DNA of 64,000 bases from JBCCCJ01 sp039029315 (GTDB taxonomy: Bacteria > Bacteroidota > Bacteroidia > J057): the NCBI GenBank assembly GCA_039029315.1, contig JBCCGK010000030.1, positions 1 through 64,000 of the forward strand. The letters run 5' to 3'. This document shows positions 55,214 to 64,000 of the stretch, one piece after another. Both the position numbers and the translations under genes were made by a program. A model generated the notes under the pieces. It did no database searches and was not told where the DNA came from. It worked only from the letters and a program-made list of their open reading frames with translations. Every line of letters begins with the position of its first letter. Within the stretch, counting starts at the first letter, position 1.

Positions 55214-58200
55214 ATGAACGTTACTATCTACTACAGAATTCTTAGAAGTAGTCTTTTGGTCTTTTGCCTGATAGGTGCCTGCGCCACCTTACAGCTCCAG
55301 GCCAAGGATTATCCGAACCTAGGTGAACCTGATCCCCTTGAATCCACGATCGAGGGAACGATTACAGATGAAGCTGGACAACCCTTAGCTGGCGCAACTG
55401 TCACAGCCAAGGGAACGACCAGAGGAACCTTATCAAACAATTCGGGAAAGTATTCTTTAACTGTTCCTGATGGTGTCAATAGTATGATTTTCTCCTACAT
55501 TGGTTATCAAACCCAAGAGGTAGAGATCAATGGCAGGACCACCATTAATGTTACCATGTTGGAAGACATCACCTCCCTGGATGAAGTGGTTGTAACTGGT
55601 TACACAACGACCAAGAAAGCCAACCTCACAGGTGCTGTAACAGCAGTTACCTCAGAATCCATTGATAATCGTCCGCTGACCAGTGCAGCAGTAGCCATGC
55701 AGGGAGCAGCTCCTGGGGTCTTCATTAACCAGAATTCCGGGCAGCCTGGACGAGACAATGTTTTGATTCGTATCCGGGGTACTGGAACCCTGAACAACTC
55801 CAATCCACTGATTTTGGTCGATGGGATTGAGGCACCGATCAGCAACCTGAATCCAGATGATATTGAAAGCATCACCATCTTGAAAGATGCAGCTTCTGCT
55901 GCGATCTATGGTTCCAGGGCTGCGAATGGCGTTGTTCTGGTTACCACCAAAATGGGCAACGACAGAGAAGGCGTTACTTTCAATTACAATGGATATGTCG
56001 GAACATCAGAAGGGATCAGACTTCCAGAGTTGATTACAGATGCTGCTACATTTGCAGAGTTGCACAATGAAGCGCAAACCAACTTTGGGGAGGCACCCAA
56101 GTATTCAGCTGATGATATTGCCAACTTTAGAGCAAATGGACCCAATTCCAATGTCATGGATGAGCTGTTCACATCTGCTCCTATTCAGCAACATAACTTC
56201 AGTGTAGCTGGTAGTTCCAAGAGTACAGACTTCCGATTTTCATTTGGCTACCTCGATCAGGACGGGATCATGGAGGAGACTGGATTTAAGCGATATACCA
56301 GTCGTTTGAACTTGAACACCAGGGTGAATAAGCAAGTAACCATCGGGGTAAATCTCTCTCTGGTAAGAGGGGATCGGGTTAGTCACCAGGAAAATCCAGG
56401 TAACTTGATTGCGAATATGCTTCGCTCCCTTCCTGTAGATCCCATTCGGAATGACAATGGGGATCTGGTACGTCCCTTCTTTGGTGTAGGCAATGCCTGG
56501 CTCAACATTCTAGGAACCGACTTCAACCGAATAGAAAATGACATCCTGGGATCAACCTTTATCGAATATGAAGTGATTCCTGGCTTAAAGGTTAAAGGAA
56601 CTGCAGCAACCAACTACCGCCATCGGTATGATCGATTTGTCAGTGTTACCTATCCTTCCGCTGATCCATTTACCGGAGAAGTTACTGTAGGACCTGCTGA
56701 AAGCCGAAGTGCCAGCAGATCAACCTGGAATTCCTTGAATTTGACGACTTGGTTACAAGCCACCTATGAAAAGACCTTTGGCAAAAGCTATCTGAAGCTG
56801 CTCGGTGGATTCAACCAGGAAACCAGTTACTCTGAAAACTTCAATGCTGCCAGGCAAACCTTTATTTCTAACAATGTCTTGACCTTGAATGCTGGTGATC
56901 CATCTACCGCATCGAACAATGAAGGTGCTACCCAATGGGCGCTACAATCTTACTTCGGTCGAGTCAATTATGTCTTGGATGACAAATATCTGTTTGAAGC
57001 AAATGTCCGCCGTGATGGTTCTTCCAGATTCCAAACCGACAAATGGGGAGTATTTCCATCTTTTTCGGCCGGCTGGATCATCTCAAAAGAAAATTTCTTC
57101 AATTCAGGTGTGATTGATTTCTTGAAAATCAGAGGATCATGGGGACAGCTTGGAAACCAAAATATTGGTGATTTCCGTTTTGCCAAAACCCTGAGCCTAT
57201 CGCAGAACTACAACTTCGGAGGCTCCATCGTACAAGGTGTTGCACAAACGACTTTGGGGAATCCAGACTTGAGGTGGGAGGTAACAACTTCTACCAATCT
57301 TGGCTTGAACCTGCACTTGTTTAAGGCCAAGATCCAACTCGAAGCAGATTACTTCATCCGAACCACAGATGATATCCTCTTCGATGTACCAGTCCCAACC
57401 ATTTCTGGCTTTTTCTCGCAGATCCTGAACTCAGCTACTGTCCAAAACAAAGGCTGGGAAGCCACATTGACTTACAGAGAGAATATCGGAGATTTTTCTT
57501 TCGGCCTGAGTGGCAATGTCACCAATGTAAAAAACGAAGTTCTGAAACTGAACAAACTTCTGGGTGAAGATGAAGTGGACCGCCGAATCTTTGGTGGGAA
57601 TGCCGGGCAAACCATTCTGGAACCAGGTGCTCCAATTAGTGCCTATTATGGGTATCGATCTTTGGGAATCTTCCGCTCACAAGCGGAATATGATGCAGCT
57701 CCAGACCACACTGGCATCAATGGCCTGTACGGACCTGGTGATGTGATTCTGGAAGATTTGGATGGAAATGGAATCATCGACGCTGAAGACCGACAGGTGA
57801 TCGGGAACCAGAATCCAGAATGGATTTATGGTCTCAACATTGATTTAGGTTTCAAAGGGTTTGCGCTAACCGCTCTTCTCCAAGGAGCTGCAAGCTACCA
57901 AACCTATGGAAGTAATGAACTGTTCTGGCCCTTCAACAATCTCCATACAACAGATACTCGTTGGTTGGATCGCTGGACACCAGAAAATACAAATGGTGCT
58001 TATCCTAGAGTCTTCTTGGGTGGCGACGGATGGCCTTCAACATCTGTTTCCAATAGCTTTTGGCTGTTGGACCGATCTCACCTCAGACTTAGAAATGTTC
58101 AGTTGAGTTACACATTGCCTACTGCTGCAGTAGCTAACAACTTCTTGCAGAGTGTGCAAATCTATGTGAACGGACAGAACCTCGCAACCTTCACTTCATT

Positions 58201-58300
58201 TCCATTTTTTGATCCAGAAAGACCTCCTGGGGTAAACCGGGCTTGGGATAGCTTCCCGAATCTCAGAATTCTCTCTGCTGGAGCCAATATAAAATTTTGA
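55214..58300 (+). CDS. SusC/RagA family TonB-dependent receptor 2
   Basis: 1028 residues. Signal peptide at the start (RSSLLVFCLIGACATLQLQA), a carboxypeptidase-like domain (about 45-120, GTITDEAGQPLAGATVTAKG), plug with LDEVVVTGYTTTKKANLTGA and NPDDIESITILKDAASAAIYG-like segment (in parts), then the barrel. Outer-membrane importer of a glycan or glycoside. It lies directly downstream of the AraC regulator gene and 14 bases before its SusD partner. Confidence 0.96.
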   Translation: MNVTIYYRILRSSLLVFCLIGACATLQLQAKDYPNLGEPDPLESTIEGTITDEAGQPLAGATVTAKGTTRGTLSNNSGKYSLTVPDGVNSMIFSYIGYQTQEVEINGRTTINVTMLEDITSLDEVVVTGYTTTKKANLTGAVTAVTSESIDNRPLTSAAVAMQGAAPGVFINQNSGQPGRDNVLIRIRGTGTLNNSNPLILVDGIEAPISNLNPDDIESITILKDAASAAIYGSRAANGVVLVTTKMGNDREGVTFNYNGYVGTSEGIRLPELITDAATFAELHNEAQTNFGEAPKYSADDIANFRANGPNSNVMDELFTSAPIQQHNFSVAGSSKSTDFRFSFGYLDQDGIMEETGFKRYTSRLNLNTRVNKQVTIGVNLSLVRGDRVSHQENPGNLIANMLRSLPVDPIRNDNGDLVRPFFGVGNAWLNILGTDFNRIENDILGSTFIEYEVIPGLKVKGTAATNYRHRYDRFVSVTYPSADPFTGEVTVGPAESRSASRSTWNSLNLTTWLQATYEKTFGKSYLKLLGGFNQETSYSENFNAARQTFISNNVLTLNAGDPSTASNNEGATQWALQSYFGRVNYVLDDKYLFEANVRRDGSSRFQTDKWGVFPSFSAGWIISKENFFNSGVIDFLKIRGSWGQLGNQNIGDFRFAKTLSLSQNYNFGGSIVQGVAQTTLGNPDLRWEVTTSTNLGLNLHLFKAKIQLEADYFIRTTDDILFDVPVPTISGFFSQILNSATVQNKGWEATLTYRENIGDFSFGLSGNVTNVKNEVLKLNKLLGEDEVDRRIFGGNAGQTILEPGAPISAYYGYRSLGIFRSQAEYDAAPDHTGINGLYGPGDVILEDLDGNGIIDAEDRQVIGNQNPEWIYGLNIDLGFKGFALTALLQGAASYQTYGSNELFWPFNNLHTTDTRWLDRWTPENTNGAYPRVFLGGDGWPSTSVSNSFWLLDRSHLRLRNVQLSYTLPTAAVANNFLQSVQIYVNGQNLATFTSFPFFDPERPPGVNRAWDSFPNLRILSAGANIKF

Positions 58301-58314
58301 AAAATTAGAAAACG

Positions 58315-59892
58315 ATGAAAAATTTGATAAGAATCATATTTCTAACCGGTGTGTTAACTATGTCAAGCTGTGCTGACGCGCTTAATCTCACACCGATTGA
58401 TAGTGGCGCACTTGATGGTTTTTTTACCAGTACGACTGATGTGATTGCTGGTGTAAATGGTGTGTACCAAATCTGGACCGGCCGTTGGTGGGGTGGCGCA
58501 TACATCCATGTCCAGCCTCATTTTGAAGCAGTAACAGAAAATGCTGTGATCTGCTGTGCCTGGGAATATCAGTATAAAGCGATTGCTCAAGGAACCTTTA
58601 GTCCCGCAACCGGAGGTGTTGTGGGATGGAAATGGGACTTTGGCTATCAATCCATCTTTAGAGTAAACTCTATCCTGGAAGTCATCGAATCTGGTGTCAT
58701 CGAAGATTTGCCCACCAGTTCTGATGCCTATAAGCAGCTGACAGCTGAGTTAAGATTCCTTCGTGCATATGTATACCAGGAGCTGACCTTCCTTTATGGT
58801 GATGTGCCTTTGGTAGACAAAACCCTAACGCCGGCTGAAGCCCGGGAAATCGCCCGTTCTCCCAGAACGCAGGTGGAAGATTTAATGTATGCTGATCTGG
58901 ACTATGCAATTGAGAATTTGAAAGATGAACCCTTCCAGGGAGAATTTGGTCGCCCAACCAGAATTGCTGCTCTGGCACTGAAAGGAAGAGCGCAAATGTA
59001 CAGAAGCGATTTCACAGGTGCTGCTTCGACTTTGAAGCAAGTCATCGACGAAGAAGGAGGAGTTGTAGGCCTGGATCCTGATTATGAGAGTTTGTTTAGA
59101 GGAGACAATGAGCAAAGTCCTGAGATCATTTTCAGCCTTCAGTATGTAGACAATGAAGTAGGTGCAGGTGAAGGCAGCTTCCTAGCCGCTCACTACGGAC
59201 CCAATACACTCGCCAATACCTCCGCTGGAACGGGTCAAGGTTGGGGTGCATTTGACTTTACAGAGCATTTGGTCAATGACTACTGGATGACTGATGGCAT
59301 GCCTTATGATCAGTCTCCCCTATATGATCCTGACAATCCTTATGCAAATCGTGATTCCAGATTTGAAGGAACCTTCTTCTTTCCAGGTGCTGTGTACAGA
59401 GGGGTAACCTTGGACACGATCAACTTTAATACCAATGGAGCTCCGAAAACCATCCATATCGCCTCCAGAAAATGGAAAAGCGAAACCTCTAATAGCTCCT
59501 GGAATACCAATAGCAAAGTTGACTTTGTACTGATGCGATATGCCGATGTATTATTGATGTATGCAGAAGCCGTCAATGAGACTTCTGGGGCAACTCCGGC
59601 TGTCTATGAGGCGATGAACAAGATTCGCGATCGTGCGATGATGCCTCATGTAACCACTGGACTGTCCAAAGATCAAATGCGAGATGAAATCAAGCATGAA
59701 AGAAAAGTGGAATTCTTCATGGAAGGCACTCGCTACTTTGACCTGCTAAGATGGAGAGATGCAGAATCTGTCCTGCTGACTCCTGGAATCGCAGAATCCA
59801 GAATATTTGATGCAAGTAAGCATTACCTGTGGCCCATTCCACAGTTTGCCATTGACCAAAGTCCAAATCTTACCCAGAATCCTGGATATTAG
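58315..59892 (+). CDS. SusD/RagB family glycan-binding lipoprotein 2
   Basis: 525 residues. RIIFLTGVLTMSSCADALNL is a lipoprotein signal with a lipobox cysteine. Later blocks include ELRFLRAYVYQELTFLYGDV and the C-terminal HERKVEFFMEGTRYFDLLRW, ending NLTQNPGY. It forms the lid of the SusC 2 pore. Only 14 bases separate the two genes. Confidence 0.95.
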   Translation: MKNLIRIIFLTGVLTMSSCADALNLTPIDSGALDGFFTSTTDVIAGVNGVYQIWTGRWWGGAYIHVQPHFEAVTENAVICCAWEYQYKAIAQGTFSPATGGVVGWKWDFGYQSIFRVNSILEVIESGVIEDLPTSSDAYKQLTAELRFLRAYVYQELTFLYGDVPLVDKTLTPAEAREIARSPRTQVEDLMYADLDYAIENLKDEPFQGEFGRPTRIAALALKGRAQMYRSDFTGAASTLKQVIDEEGGVVGLDPDYESLFRGDNEQSPEIIFSLQYVDNEVGAGEGSFLAAHYGPNTLANTSAGTGQGWGAFDFTEHLVNDYWMTDGMPYDQSPLYDPDNPYANRDSRFEGTFFFPGAVYRGVTLDTINFNTNGAPKTIHIASRKWKSETSNSSWNTNSKVDFVLMRYADVLLMYAEAVNETSGATPAVYEAMNKIRDRAMMPHVTTGLSKDQMRDEIKHERKVEFFMEGTRYFDLLRWRDAESVLLTPGIAESRIFDASKHYLWPIPQFAIDQSPNLTQNPGY

Positions 59893-59929
59893 GATTGCAG
59901 AACACATTGTTCAAAGGGTATGATCATAT

Positions 59930-59973
59930 ATTCCCGGTCCATTCTTCCTACAAGGTGGAGTGGTACCGGGAAT
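59930..59973 (+). terminator. Possible terminator after susD 2
   Basis: ATTCCCGGT (59930-59938) pairs perfectly with ACCGGGAAT (59965-59973) around a 26-base loop, followed by a T/C-rich tail (TCTTCTCTGTCTTC). It lies about 40 bases after the SusD stop. The long loop and weak T run make it uncertain. Confidence 0.4.
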
Positions 59974-60121
59974 TCTTCTCTGTCTTCAAATCGCGTTTGA
60001 GATCCCTCTCCATCAAACCGCTGTACTCTATTTTTTGTCAGTAAGGACCTTCAGTTCTCCTTTTCGTTTGTATGTTTACAGGAAGGACTGACAAAATGAA
60101 TGATGTAATTTGGCAAACATT

Positions 60122-62026
60122 ATGCGAAGTTTTCTCTATTCAACAACTCCAATCGTTTTATTGATTCTATTATTGCCTTTTTGCCTCCGGGCTCAGCCGC
60201 AATTCACAGATGTAACCAATGAAGCAGGGATCAATCATTCCTTCCTGGTCTTTCAAGGAACTTTCGGTGGGGGAGCTGCAGTGATAGATTATGACAATGA
60301 TGGCTGGGAAGACCTTTTTCTCGCTGGCGGCAGAGGAGAGAATCAGCTGCTCAAAAACATGGGAAATGGAAGCTTTCAGAATGTATCTATCAGTGCTGGA
60401 TTGGATGCCCTGGAAGGATTCGTGAGCCAGGGAGCTGCGGTTGCTGATGTGAACAAGGATGGTTGGCAGGACTTATTCATCACGACCATCACAAAGATCG
60501 ATGGAGATGAATTTACCGAAGCCTCCAATGTTTTGCTGATCAATCAACAAAATGGAAGGTTCAAAGATCAATCTGAAGCATATGGGATCGTAGAGACGAC
60601 TTTCTCATCAGCTGCTTCTTTTGGTGATGTGAATGGGGATGGATATCCGGATCTATACGTAGGAAATTATTTTGAGGACTATGAAGGCTCCCTGGACCAG
60701 TTCGCAGGACCAACGATTGGAGGGGAAATTCAACCCGCTTTGGATCAATTTTATATCAATGATCGTGGGCGGAAATTCGTGGAAGTATCTCATATTTATG
60801 GGATTGCAAGCAGAGGTCTGACTTTTCAGGGTCTTTGGACCGATTTCGACAACGACAAAGATCTGGACCTTATTGTAGCCAATGACTTTGGTAATCGAGC
60901 TACCCCCAACCAACTCTATAGAAATGAGTTCCCTGAAGCCAGGTTTTCAGAGATTTCACAAATCAAGAATTTCGATTTTGGAATCAATGGGATGGGCATA
61001 GCTGCTTGCGATATCAATCAGGATGGCTGGTTAGATTATATCATTTCCAACATTCAGGTGTCTCCATTCTTTATCAATCAAGGTCCAACCAGAGCATTTA
61101 CTGAAGAATCTATCCCAAGAGGCACTGGCTATTTTATTGTTAACACCAATGAAGGACATCGGATTACTCCTGTGAGTTGGGGATTGAATTTTTTTGATTT
61201 TGATCATGATATGGATCAGGATCTCTATATCACCAATGGTTGTTTAAATCCTTCGCTTACGCCTAGCCCTAATTTAATGTTGGAAAATACCGATGGTCAT
61301 TTTGAAGATTTGGCTCCCTCCTTACAAACCAATGACCATTCAATAGGTCGAGGTTCTGTGGAATTGGATTTTGACCATGATGGGGATCTTGATCTTTTGG
61401 TGGTGAATCAGGCCACTTTCAACAATGAAGATATTGGTGTCCCTCTCCTGGGCACCCGTCTGTATAGAAATGATTCTCCAACAACAAACAACTGGCTGAA
61501 GGTCAAATTGACAGGACTTAGATCTGATGCAAATGGCATTGGTTCCAGGCTCGAAGCTTATGTGGGAGGCAAACAGCTGATTCGGGAAATCTATGCAGGA
61601 TCAAGTCATCAGTCTCAAAATAGTTTGATAGCTCATTTTGGTCTTGGTGAACATACACAGCTTGATTCGCTGGCTATCCAGTGGATTGGGGGGAATCGAC
61701 AAACGCTCTTCCAAGTTCAGGCAAATCAAACCATTGAGATCCTAGAGGAAGTAGATTCTAGCCCATATTCATCTGTGGAGTTTACAGTTTATCCGACCTA
61801 TTTTGATCAAACTCTTTCTATCAAATTCGCATCACCAGAGTTCACTTCATTTAGTCTAACAGTGATTGATGCCAGTGGAAGACGAATCGAAGAGTTAGCA
61901 GAAAATGGGCAGGATTTTGGAAGTACTTATGTATGGAAAGTCCCAAATAGCCTCGCTCCAGGATTATATTTGTTTGTTTTGAAAACAGATGCAGGTGTAT
62001 TTCTAAAAAAAGGGGTGCGTTTGTAG
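60122..62026 (+). CDS. FG-GAP/VCBS repeat protein with ASPIC/UnbV domain and probable T9SS tail
   Basis: 634 residues from ATG 60122; a TTG at 60110 would add four residues. Signal peptide PIVLLILLLPFCLRA. Seven calcium-site-type repeats follow (DYDNDGWEDLF, DVNKDGWQDLF, DVNGDGYPDLY, DFDNDKDLDLI, DINQDGWLDYI, DFDHDMDQDLY, DFDHDGDLDLL), forming an integrin-like propeller. An ASPIC/UnbV domain comes next (LKVKLTGLRSDANGIGSRLE, GLGEHTQLDSLAIQWIGG), and the last 80 residues (SSVEFTVYPTYFDQTLSIKF to VFLKKGVRL) look like a type A sorting tail. Likely cell-surface glycan-binding or lyase-associated partner of the SusC/SusD pair. Confidence 0.88.
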   Translation: MRSFLYSTTPIVLLILLLPFCLRAQPQFTDVTNEAGINHSFLVFQGTFGGGAAVIDYDNDGWEDLFLAGGRGENQLLKNMGNGSFQNVSISAGLDALEGFVSQGAAVADVNKDGWQDLFITTITKIDGDEFTEASNVLLINQQNGRFKDQSEAYGIVETTFSSAASFGDVNGDGYPDLYVGNYFEDYEGSLDQFAGPTIGGEIQPALDQFYINDRGRKFVEVSHIYGIASRGLTFQGLWTDFDNDKDLDLIVANDFGNRATPNQLYRNEFPEARFSEISQIKNFDFGINGMGIAACDINQDGWLDYIISNIQVSPFFINQGPTRAFTEESIPRGTGYFIVNTNEGHRITPVSWGLNFFDFDHDMDQDLYITNGCLNPSLTPSPNLMLENTDGHFEDLAPSLQTNDHSIGRGSVELDFDHDGDLDLLVVNQATFNNEDIGVPLLGTRLYRNDSPTTNNWLKVKLTGLRSDANGIGSRLEAYVGGKQLIREIYAGSSHQSQNSLIAHFGLGEHTQLDSLAIQWIGGNRQTLFQVQANQTIEILEEVDSSPYSSVEFTVYPTYFDQTLSIKFASPEFTSFSLTVIDASGRRIEELAENGQDFGSTYVWKVPNSLAPGLYLFVLKTDAGVFLKKGVRL

Positions 62027-62180
62027 AAGATGCTTCGCCTTGGATAAATCAGGCAGTTCGAAGATCTTGCTCTTCTTCCTCTCTCACTTTCCTGTCCTAT
62101 GTCTTATTCCAGGAAATCATCCTGTATGGGGACCTCTATATCTAAATTATTTGTTTCAATACCAACTAACCGCATATACA

Positions 62181-63314
62181 ATGAAGATCAGTAGAATTGA
62201 GACATATATCCTAAAAGATCAGTTAGAGCAAGAATTTTATTTTTCTCAATGGGCATATAGCGAACGGAAGATCTGCATTGTCAAAATTACTACCGATTCT
62301 GGATTAACAGGATGGGGGGAAGGATATGGCCCCGCAGATGTTCTGGAAGCTGGAATTCAGCTGTTGAAACCCATTCTGTTGGGACGAGATCCATTGGAGC
62401 AGGAAACGCTTTGGTTTGATATGTACAGAAAAACCCTGGATTATGCACGCCGTGGGATTTTGGTAGCTTCTATCAGTGCTCTGGATATTGCACTTTGGGA
62501 CCTAAAAGGAAAGATTCTGGATCTTCCTGTCAGCACACTTCTTGGCGGACGTCATCGGTCAAGAGTAATGCCTTATGCTACTGGATTGTATTTTTCACAA
62601 ACAGACCATTTGACGGATGAATTGGTTGATGAAGCCAGAGAATATGTTGCTCAGGGCTTCCAGGCTATCAAAATGAAGGTCGGTCTGGGCATCAACAAAG
62701 ATGTTGCTCATGTCAAAGCCGTCCGTGAAGCCATCGGAGATTCTGTCAAATTGATGGTAGATTCCAACCATGCCTATTCCCTTAGAGAAGCGGTCGAATT
62801 ATCCAGGAAAATTGAACAATATGATATCGGCTGGTTTGAGGAACCCATTTCTCCAGAACAATACCAGCAATACCAGGAACTTCGTACAAAAACCAGTATC
62901 CCGATTGCAGGAGGAGAGTGCGAATATCTCCGCTACGGACATCATCAATTGCTTCAACAACACTGTGTAGATATTCTTCAGGTGGATATCTGCTCCGCTG
63001 GCGGTCTGACTGAGGCCAAACGAATTGCCTCTTTAGCCAGTACTTACGGTGTCGAAATTGTGCCACATAGTTGGGGAACAGGAATTGCCTTGCATACAGC
63101 CATTCATTTCATCTCCAATCTTGAACCCCTTCCAGGTCGCTTGTTTTCGCCAGATTGTTTTCTGGAATATGACAGGACAGAAAATGCGCTTCGAGAAAGG
63201 CTGACTTCTCCCTCCATTCGTATGAAAGACGGGTTCATTGAAGTACCTCAAAAACCCGGTCTGGGCATTGAGGTGCATGAAGAAGCATTGGAAGAATTTG
63301 CCATGAGTGTTTGA
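62181..63314 (+). CDS. Enolase superfamily, mandelate racemase-type sugar-acid dehydratase candidate
   Basis: 377 residues from ATG 62181 (MKISRIETYILKDQLEQEF); the frame extends 47 codons upstream without support. The barrel has the K-x-K pair Lys164/Lys166 (IKMKVG), metal ligands Asp194, Glu220 and Glu246, and the Asp269/His296 dyad (LQVDI, VPHSWG). This is the full mandelate racemase subgroup set, used by acid-sugar dehydratases such as galactonate, rhamnonate and fuconate dehydratases. The exact substrate cannot be told. It follows the FG-GAP gene and ends the second glycan locus. It may act on the acid produced by a sugar dehydrogenase. Confidence 0.9.
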   Translation: MKISRIETYILKDQLEQEFYFSQWAYSERKICIVKITTDSGLTGWGEGYGPADVLEAGIQLLKPILLGRDPLEQETLWFDMYRKTLDYARRGILVASISALDIALWDLKGKILDLPVSTLLGGRHRSRVMPYATGLYFSQTDHLTDELVDEAREYVAQGFQAIKMKVGLGINKDVAHVKAVREAIGDSVKLMVDSNHAYSLREAVELSRKIEQYDIGWFEEPISPEQYQQYQELRTKTSIPIAGGECEYLRYGHHQLLQQHCVDILQVDICSAGGLTEAKRIASLASTYGVEIVPHSWGTGIALHTAIHFISNLEPLPGRLFSPDCFLEYDRTENALRERLTSPSIRMKDGFIEVPQKPGLGIEVHEEALEEFAMSV

Positions 63315-63355
63315 CAATCATTGATTTCTCATTTTGTCTTGATATGAATCATACT

Positions 63356-63489
63356 AAGTAGGGGGACACATTTATTTGTGAGGGATATAGAAGGCATAAG
63401 GGAAAAAAGGGAGAAATCTTACCAATCAAGCCATTATATCCCCTATTTCCTTTATACCCAAAATCAAAACTAATATTGTCCATCTACTT
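63356..63489 (+). mobile_element. MITE-like element, unit C
   Basis: About 134 bases with imperfect terminal inverted repeats (AAGTAGGGGGACACATTTAT on the left, TGTCCATCTACTT on the right) and no gene. Its ends match those of unit A at 16873-17036. A partial inverted copy lies at 96-187, near the other end of the window. Likely moved by the same transposase family; none is encoded here. Confidence 0.6.
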
Positions 63490-63525
63490 ACTAGACAAAA
63501 TTATTATGAATGATTTATCAGAGAA

Positions 63526-63576
63526 GATTTACAAGATTGGAATTAACTGAACAACAATATCTTAATCCTGTAAATC
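63526..63576. repeat. Interspersed hairpin with GATTTACAGGATT-type arms
   Basis: GATTTACAAGATT (63526-63538) and AATCCTGTAAATC (63564-63576) are inverted with one mismatch and enclose 25 bases. Short repeats with this core word are common in many bacterial genomes. It lies upstream of sulfatase 6. Confidence 0.55.
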
Positions 63577-63605
63577 CTGTCTAACACACAAGCTTGAGTA
63601 GAAAA

Positions 63606-64000
63606 ATGTCTAGTACTATGGATATGAATTGCTCTTCTTCATACTGTTTCATCTCTTCCTCTTCAGCCATGTTTCATTCTATTGCCTCCTCCCTTCTTCG
63701 AATTACCCACATCACCTGTCTGGCTGGCTTTCTGATTTCATGCCACATTCTTTGGGGACAATCCTCGCCAGACAATGTCAATGTTCTACTCATCATGATT
63801 GATGATTTGAATGACTGCCTGGAAGGATGGGGAGGTCATACACAAGCGCTGACCCCAAACATTCATCGTCTGGCTCAGTCATCCGCTTCCTTTCGGCAAG
63901 CCTATACCAATGCGCCTATGTGTGGCCCTTCACGTGCAAGTTTGTTCACAGGGGTGTATCCACATCATTCAGGCAATTTCTTCCAGGCCCCCTGGTACAA
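63606..64000 (+). CDS. Sulfatase 6, 5' part (cut by window end)
   Basis: The frame is open from 63606 to the window end. In-frame ATG codons lie at 63606, 63618, 63624 and 63669; the last gives the most plausible signal peptide (ITHITCLAGFLISCHILWG). Counting from 63669, the metal site is MIDDLND (43-49) and the formylglycine site is C85-G-P-S-R, followed by LFTGVYP. The MIDDLND start resembles iduronate-2-sulfatase-like members, which differ from the ADDLG type of the other five. The rest of the gene is outside the window. Confidence 0.88.
   Translation, partial: MSSTMDMNCSSSYCFISSSSAMFHSIASSLLRITHITCLAGFLISCHILWGQSSPDNVNVLLIMIDDLNDCLEGWGGHTQALTPNIHRLAQSSASFRQAYTNAPMCGPSRASLFTGVYPHHSGNFFQAPWY

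Noticed and set aside
96..63489. Composite transposon bounded by the unit C copies
   Set aside because: No transposase or integrase is encoded between them, the copies are short, and the left one is truncated. Ordinary dispersed repeats explain them.

Overview
The window comes from a Bacteroidota genome, most likely a free-living or marine saprophyte of the Saprospiria/Cytophagia kind. The evidence is two SusC/SusD outer-membrane glycan uptake pairs, a hybrid two-component sensor/AraC regulator, an FG-GAP/ASPIC protein with a probable type IX secretion tail, many lipoproteins, and six sulfatase genes (the last cut by the window edge). A DUF1501 plus cytochrome/DUF1549/DUF1553 pair is of a type best known from Planctomycetes and Verrucomicrobia. 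I see no rRNA, tRNA, CRISPR array or intact transposase.

Layout. Positions 1-401 hold short repeats and hairpins. Positions 402-8429 (minus strand) are a compact sugar-catabolic operon: two sugar isomerase/epimerase-type TIM barrels alternating with two alpha/beta hydrolases, a bifunctional class II aldolase/short-chain dehydrogenase, a hypothetical protein, and a PEP-hydrolase-type TIM barrel next to a Tm-1-like protein. A sulfatase (8508-9932) lies upstream. Positions 10228-13647 (plus) are a small unexplained cassette: three DUF2589-like paralogues, a zinc-ribbon protein and a cytosolic-looking HExxH peptidase. Positions 13856-16068 encode a TIM barrel plus a Gfo/Idh/MocA oxidoreductase. 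Positions 16492-18154 hold a small membrane protein, two adjacent MITE-like repeats and a PD40 propeller protein.

Positions 18235-25989 (minus) run sulfatase, L-rhamnose mutarotase, gluconate-2-dehydrogenase subunit 3-like protein, GMC oxidoreductase, sulfatase, lipoprotein TIM barrel and esterase. Positions 26195-28952 (plus) encode a proline-rich protein with OmpA-like and metzincin-like modules, a YkgJ-type cysteine cluster protein and a secreted unknown. Positions 28983-44710 (minus) form a polysaccharide utilisation locus: hybrid regulator, SusC, SusD, then sulfatase, GH2 enzyme and sulfatase. Positions 45019-53840 (plus) encode a GntP permease, monomeric isocitrate dehydrogenase, and the DUF1501 and DUF1549/DUF1553 proteins. 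Positions 54138-63314 (plus) form a second locus: AraC regulator, SusC, SusD, FG-GAP/ASPIC protein and an enolase-superfamily sugar-acid dehydratase candidate. The window ends inside a sixth sulfatase.

How it fits together (inference). Sulfatases and the GH2 enzyme would deprotect and cut a sulfated glycan, SusC/SusD would import fragments, and the intracellular operons would degrade the sugars. A rhamnose mutarotase and the aldolase/dehydrogenase point to a 6-deoxyhexose such as L-rhamnose. The GMC dehydrogenase with its small subunit, the TIM barrels and the Gfo/Idh/MocA enzyme resemble the 3-keto-glycoside oxidation/elimination route. The GntP permease and the MR-type dehydratase point to sugar acids. 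The DUF2589 cassette and the metzincin-like protein lie outside this theme and are the best candidates for undescribed biology.
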